Of a stretch of 13,014 nt of DNA, positions 11,874 to 13,014 are shown in pieces. Under the pieces are notes generated by a model, which saw only the letters and a list, made by a program, of their open reading frames with translations, had not been told where the DNA came from and made no database searches. Positions within the stretch are counted from its first letter, which is position 1. The number at the start of each line of letters is the position of its first letter. Origin of the DNA: JACQHJ01 sp038063075 (GTDB lineage: Bacteria > Patescibacteriota > Microgenomatia > Levybacterales > UBA12049). The stretch is from assembly GCA_038063075.1 (NCBI GenBank), contig JBBTVW010000017.1, positions 1-13,014 of the forward strand, in the 5' to 3' direction. Made by a program: the position numbers and the translations under genes.

Positions 11874-13014
11874 CCTTATATAATCTTGCATGTTTATCTT
11901 GATAAACAATTTCTCCTAATTTTTTTATATTATCTTCATTTAAATCAGGGTATTTTTGCTTTTCCAAAATTGAAACTACTACAAAAGAAACATTATATTT
12001 TTTAATAATATCCTTAGCCTCTTGTAAGCCTTTAGTTGTATAAAAAGTTTTAATATCCTCAACTCTTGGTCTTGCTACGTCGTATGTTCCTCTCCATAGC
12101 CACTCATGTACTGGCCAACCTAAAACTGCTGGTATTCCAGTATTGGCAGATATTCTTGCATAATCAGTATAAGAATCTCCAACCGCCTCAATAATTATTG
12201 GTTGTCCTTTTATGTTTTTATTAATCCAATTGATTAATTCATAATCAAACTTTGAATCATTTTTCATATAGTAGGTTCCATCAAGACCTTTATATTTTTG
12301 TAAATTATCATAATAAGAATTGATAGCAAAAACAGGATATGAAAAAACTAAATACAAAAGAATAAGAGTTGGAATAAAAAACAATATTAAAAACTTTTTA
12401 TTGTTTAAGTTTGAAAGTATTTTGACAATAATATATCCACATGAGATAGATAGCATAATGAATGCTTCATAGGTTAATTTAAACATTGTATTTGCCCTGT
12501 AATGAGCTGGATAAATATCTTTAACATAAACAAACTCAGGAATAATTATTAAAAGAGTAGATAGAATAATTAAAAAAGTTATAAACACATCACTTTTAGT
12601 TGGTTTATAATTTTTTTTAAACTTTAAAAATAAAATAAAAGAAATAACAAAGAAATAGAAAAATCCATATAAAATTAATAGTTGCCAAAGCGGAGATCTT
12701 TGACAATGATCTACTTCAAAAAGGAATGGGCCAATTTTTCCTATTTCTGTTAAAAAATTTGGTGCACAAATAAAACCTATTCCTGAAACGAACGGTTTAA
12801 AGTTTGAACTAAATGGAAATGAAAATAAGATAAACCCAATGCCTAAAATTAATACTGAAGATATAAAATCTTTTAAAGCGAATCTTTTATAAAAACTAAT
12901 TAGTGTAAATACAAAGAGAGATAACAATGCATAAATTATTCCATCCCACGCATTAGTCATATACATAACAGCAAGTAAGAAAGAAATAAAAATAACGTAA
13001 GTTTTTCTAATCTT
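11863..13014 (-). CDS. DUF2298 (YYY) family membrane protein, C-terminal part, cut by window edge
   Basis: The frame stays open to the last base, so the N-terminus lies beyond the window; an internal ATG at 12966 is not the likely start. About 383 codons are visible. They show several hydrophobic helices and then a soluble C-terminal region of about 150 residues. Family-like blocks are TNAWDG near the visible beginning, YPAHYRANTMFKLTYEAF in the middle, and in the C-terminal region GQPIIIEAVGDSYTDYARIS and AVLGWPVHEWLWRG. These match DUF2298/Chlor_Arch_YYY proteins, large polytopic membrane proteins with a GT-C glycosyltransferase-like layout that are common in CPR bacteria and archaea. The biochemical role is unproven; transfer of a lipid-linked sugar to an envelope component would fit the neighbouring LCP gene, but that is inference. 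Confidence 0.85.
   Translation of the reverse strand, partial: KIRKTYVIFISFLLAVMYMTNAWDGIIYALLSLFVFTLISFYKRFALKDFISSVLILGIGFILFSFPFSSNFKPFVSGIGFICAPNFLTEIGKIGPFLFEVDHCQRSPLWQLLILYGFFYFFVISFILFLKFKKNYKPTKSDVFITFLIILSTLLIIIPEFVYVKDIYPAHYRANTMFKLTYEAFIMLSISCGYIIVKILSNLNNKKFLILFFIPTLILLYLVFSYPVFAINSYYDNLQKYKGLDGTYYMKNDSKFDYELINWINKNIKGQPIIIEAVGDSYTDYARISANTGIPAVLGWPVHEWLWRGTYDVARPRVEDIKTFYTTKGLQEAKDIIKKYNVSFVVVSILEKQKYPDLNEDNIKKLGEIVYQDKHARLYKVNY

Noticed and set aside
1..13014. CRISPR array, tRNA or rRNA, insertion sequences, long direct repeats
   Set aside because: No non-coding gap exceeds about 80 nt, and I saw no regularly spaced repeats, transposase frame or terminal inverted repeats.

Overview
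This AT-rich, tightly packed 13-kb window carries 17 protein genes, almost no intergenic space, and no RNA genes, insertion sequences or CRISPR array. The gene set suggests a small-genome bacterium of the Candidate Phyla Radiation (Patescibacteria), perhaps a Microgenomates-type lineage. It includes a DUF2298 (YYY) membrane protein, FemAB-type and LCP envelope enzymes, a short UvrD-like helicase, a short triosephosphate isomerase, a membrane-anchored FKBP, and genes without Shine-Dalgarno sequences. The lineage is an inference; no marker gene such as 16S rRNA is present.

Layout. 1-2090: a small unknown protein, an NqrB/RnfD-like membrane protein fused to a flavodoxin/ferredoxin-reductase-like module, and a tiny two-helix membrane protein. 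2094-4568: msrA on the minus strand, then a holin-4_2-family membrane protein and an anchored FKBP isomerase, then a minus-strand PfkB kinase. 4650-5992: an orphan basic protein, an HxlR-type regulator, and a divergent LUD-domain protein. 6034-7318: a three-gene run of nickel superoxide dismutase (sodN), its maturation protease (sodX) and a membrane-anchored methyltransferase, joined by 1-nt overlaps. 7311-10084 (minus): a UvrD-like helicase followed by a FemAB-family transferase with a 4-nt overlap. 10103-11873: tpiA and an LCP-family envelope gene, overlapping by 8 nt. 11863-13014 (minus): a DUF2298 protein running off the window edge.

The common functional thread is redox and oxygen stress: NiSOD with its protease, MsrA, a flavin reductase fusion, and a thiol/quinone-type (HxlR) regulator facing a LUD protein. 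A second thread is envelope building: FemAB, LCP, DUF2298 and the anchored FKBP.

The most striking non-gene signal is promoter layout. At most transcription-unit starts a sigma-70-like -10 box ends 6 (sometimes 8) nt before the start codon. The two clearest cases are TTGACA-N17-TAATAT-N6-ATG before sodN and TTGACA-N17-TAAACT-N6-ATG before the LUD gene. This predicts leaderless mRNAs. Downstream genes in operons also lack Shine-Dalgarno sequences and are joined by stop/start overlaps. All five convergent gene pairs meet within -11 to +4 nt, leaving no room for conventional terminators.
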